Part shown: one piece after another, positions 36,025-37,107 of the stretch
How positions within the stretch are numbered: position 1 is the stretch's first letter
Layout of the letters: every line of letters begins with the position of its first letter
Source: Methylococcaceae bacterium
GTDB lineage: Bacteria; Pseudomonadota; Gammaproteobacteria; Methylococcales; Methylomonadaceae
Assembly: GCA_028748685.1 (NCBI GenBank)
Contig: JAJRDU010000113.1
Coordinates: 1 to 37,107, forward strand
DNA length: 37,107 nucleotides
Reading direction: 5' to 3'
Translations under genes and position numbers: made by a program
Notes under the pieces: generated by a model
Seen by the model: only the letters and a program-made list of their open reading frames with translations
What the model was told of the DNA's origin: nothing
Database searches by the model: none

Positions 36025-36975
36025 TTATTGCGTAATGAACTCGCCAAAAGCACGACTGCCCTCCCCCGTGCCTATGGTATTGACGACTTTTAAGGTCTTG
36101 GCATCGATCACCGAGACATTGTTATCGAACCAGTTGGCCACATAAACGTGGCTGTCGTCGGGATGGCTGCTGATGCCTTCCGGCTTATCGCCGACCGCTA
36201 TCACCGCTACCTGTTTCAGCGTGACGGTATCGATCACCGAGACGGTACTATCATCCTGATTGGTCACGAACAGCAGGCTGTCGTTCAAGGCCAACGCCAC
36301 CGCGTAAGGTCTGGCGCCCACCTTGACCGTAGCCAGACGCTTCAGGCGCTGGGCATCCAGTATCGTCACATCGTCGCTCTCGACGTTGGCGGTGTAAATC
36401 CGCTTGCCTTTGCTATCCACCGCGATACCGAAAGGATGCGCGCCGACCTTGGTGGTGTTTCTGATGGTCAATTTGTTCAAATCGATTTGCGAGATGGAAT
36501 CGTCTATCCGGTTGGCCACATAAAGCCAGCGATTGTCCGGGCTGACAGTCATGCCGGAGGGCGACTTGCCGACGGTAATGGTCTTGATCTTGTCAAAGGT
36601 TTTCGCGTCGAAAACGGCCACCGAGTTTTCATACCAATCAGCCACGAAAACGTGTTCGCCGCTCTTGTCGGCGGCGATTCCCAAGGAGGCACCGCCGACC
36701 TTGACGGTGCGCAAGGATTTAAGCTTGTCGCTATCCAGCACCGCGAAACCGCCGCCTTCCGGCGTGCTGATATACACCTGTTTCAACGCGCGGTTAACGG
36801 CGACCCCGGCCGGTTTTCCTTCAACCTTGAGCGTTTCTATAACCCGCTGGTTTTGGGTATCGATCACCGACACCGAATTATCCAATTGATTGGTGATGAA
36901 GGCTAGTGATTGCGCATAAGCGGCGCATTCAAAAAGGCTCAGAATCAGTAATACGCAAACTAAGGGTTTCGGCAT
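36025..36975 (-). CDS. YVTN-type beta-propeller protein, secreted
   Basis: This 316-residue protein from the chosen ATG has a signal peptide (MPKPLVCVLLILSLFECAAYA, cleavage before Q). About seven repeats of ~42 residues follow, each with a core such as VYVANWFDNNVSVIDAKTLKVV or LYVANRIDDSISQIDLNKL, forming a YVTN beta-propeller in the periplasm. Such proteins accompany quinoprotein or catabolic gene sets in methylotrophs, where they may bind or stabilise a partner; the role here is unknown. The track starts at 37017, but residues 1-14 there do not fit a signal peptide, so 36975 is preferred. Neither start has a clear ribosome binding site. An upstream gene on the same strand ends 79 bases away. 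Confidence 0.85.
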   Translation of the reverse strand: MPKPLVCVLLILSLFECAAYAQSLAFITNQLDNSVSVIDTQNQRVIETLKVEGKPAGVAVNRALKQVYISTPEGGGFAVLDSDKLKSLRTVKVGGASLGIAADKSGEHVFVADWYENSVAVFDAKTFDKIKTITVGKSPSGMTVSPDNRWLYVANRIDDSISQIDLNKLTIRNTTKVGAHPFGIAVDSKGKRIYTANVESDDVTILDAQRLKRLATVKVGARPYAVALALNDSLLFVTNQDDSTVSVIDTVTLKQVAVIAVGDKPEGISSHPDDSHVYVANWFDNNVSVIDAKTLKVVNTIGTGEGSRAFGEFITQ

Positions 36976-37054
36976 GTGCGGACGAAGGGTTGGCGAACAG
37001 CGGGAGGCGGTTCCCATTCCAAAACGATGGGAACCTGGAGCAGCGAATTTTTAA

Positions 37055-37107
37055 TTATCGTTTGATATCGATATGAACGGAAGGCGTGGCACCCGGCGCG
37101 ACTTTTT
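37055..37107 (-). CDS. C-terminal end of a minus-strand gene cut by the window edge
   Basis: Read on the minus strand, the last bases give KVAPGATPSVHIDIKR followed by TAA. The protein-like string and a position 79 bases upstream of the YVTN gene suggest the end of a preceding gene in the same transcription unit. Only 16 residues are visible, so the family cannot be told. Confidence 0.4.
   Translation of the reverse strand, partial: KVAPGATPSVHIDIKR

Noticed and set aside
36148-36906. 252-codon plus-strand ORF opposite the YVTN gene
   Set aside because: It is the antisense shadow of a repetitive beta-propeller; its periodicity is inherited from the real gene.

Overview
The window looks like a chromosomal segment of a gammaproteobacterial methanotroph of the Methylococcales type. 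This is inferred from gene content and repeat style (a BstABC-like lipid transport operon, a PEP-CTERM protein with a VPVPGAVWLFGSGL tail, FeoABC, a GlgE glucan pathway, abundant dispersed extragenic repeats), not from any marker gene. No rRNA, complete tRNA, CRISPR array, integrase or intact insertion sequence is present.

Layout. Bases 1-1314 are an accessory junction. They hold a 3' tRNA-Arg(CCU) fragment (probable attR of an island lying to the left), a strong hairpin terminator, clustered CTCCCC repeats and remnants resembling an IS21-family end with a truncated ORF. Bases 1315-5718 are a tightly coupled three-gene operon (RND/MMPL pump, PhnD-like periplasmic binding protein, TatT-like lipoprotein) that matches the BstA-BstB-BstC sterol transport set known from Methylococcus capsulatus. 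Bases 6161-11003 encode two overlapping signalling proteins, CheB-CheR-PAS and PAS-PAS-GGDEF-EAL.

Bases 11226-24245 are a 13-kb alpha-glucan/trehalose region. glgB, glgE and a treS-maltokinase fusion form one operon: TreS interconverts trehalose and maltose, the kinase makes maltose-1-phosphate, GlgE polymerises it and GlgB branches the chain. After a 214-bp repeat come glgX, a collapsed treZ relic and treY. A second, inverted 214-bp copy follows, nested inside a MITE-like element with terminal inverted repeats. The TreY-TreZ route from glucan to trehalose therefore seems broken here, while the trehalose-to-glucan route is intact.

Bases 24652-31351 are on the minus strand: an HME-RND metal efflux pump without adaptor or outer-membrane partners, a PEP-CTERM protein, and a polytopic GT-C-like membrane protein. 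Bases 31542-32694 hold a TetR regulator divergent from a DUF1348 gene, with two identical 18-bp palindromes exactly 40 bp apart between them. Bases 32844-35658 are a feoABC ferrous iron uptake operon behind a Fur-box-like site. The right end carries a small conserved protein, a YVTN beta-propeller protein and the last 16 codons of another minus-strand gene cut by the window edge.

The most notable points are the BstABC-like operon with a palindromic repeat translated in frame inside the pump, the treZ relic that keeps both ends and its start/stop coupling, the paired inverted repeats around glgX-treY, and the twin TetR operators.
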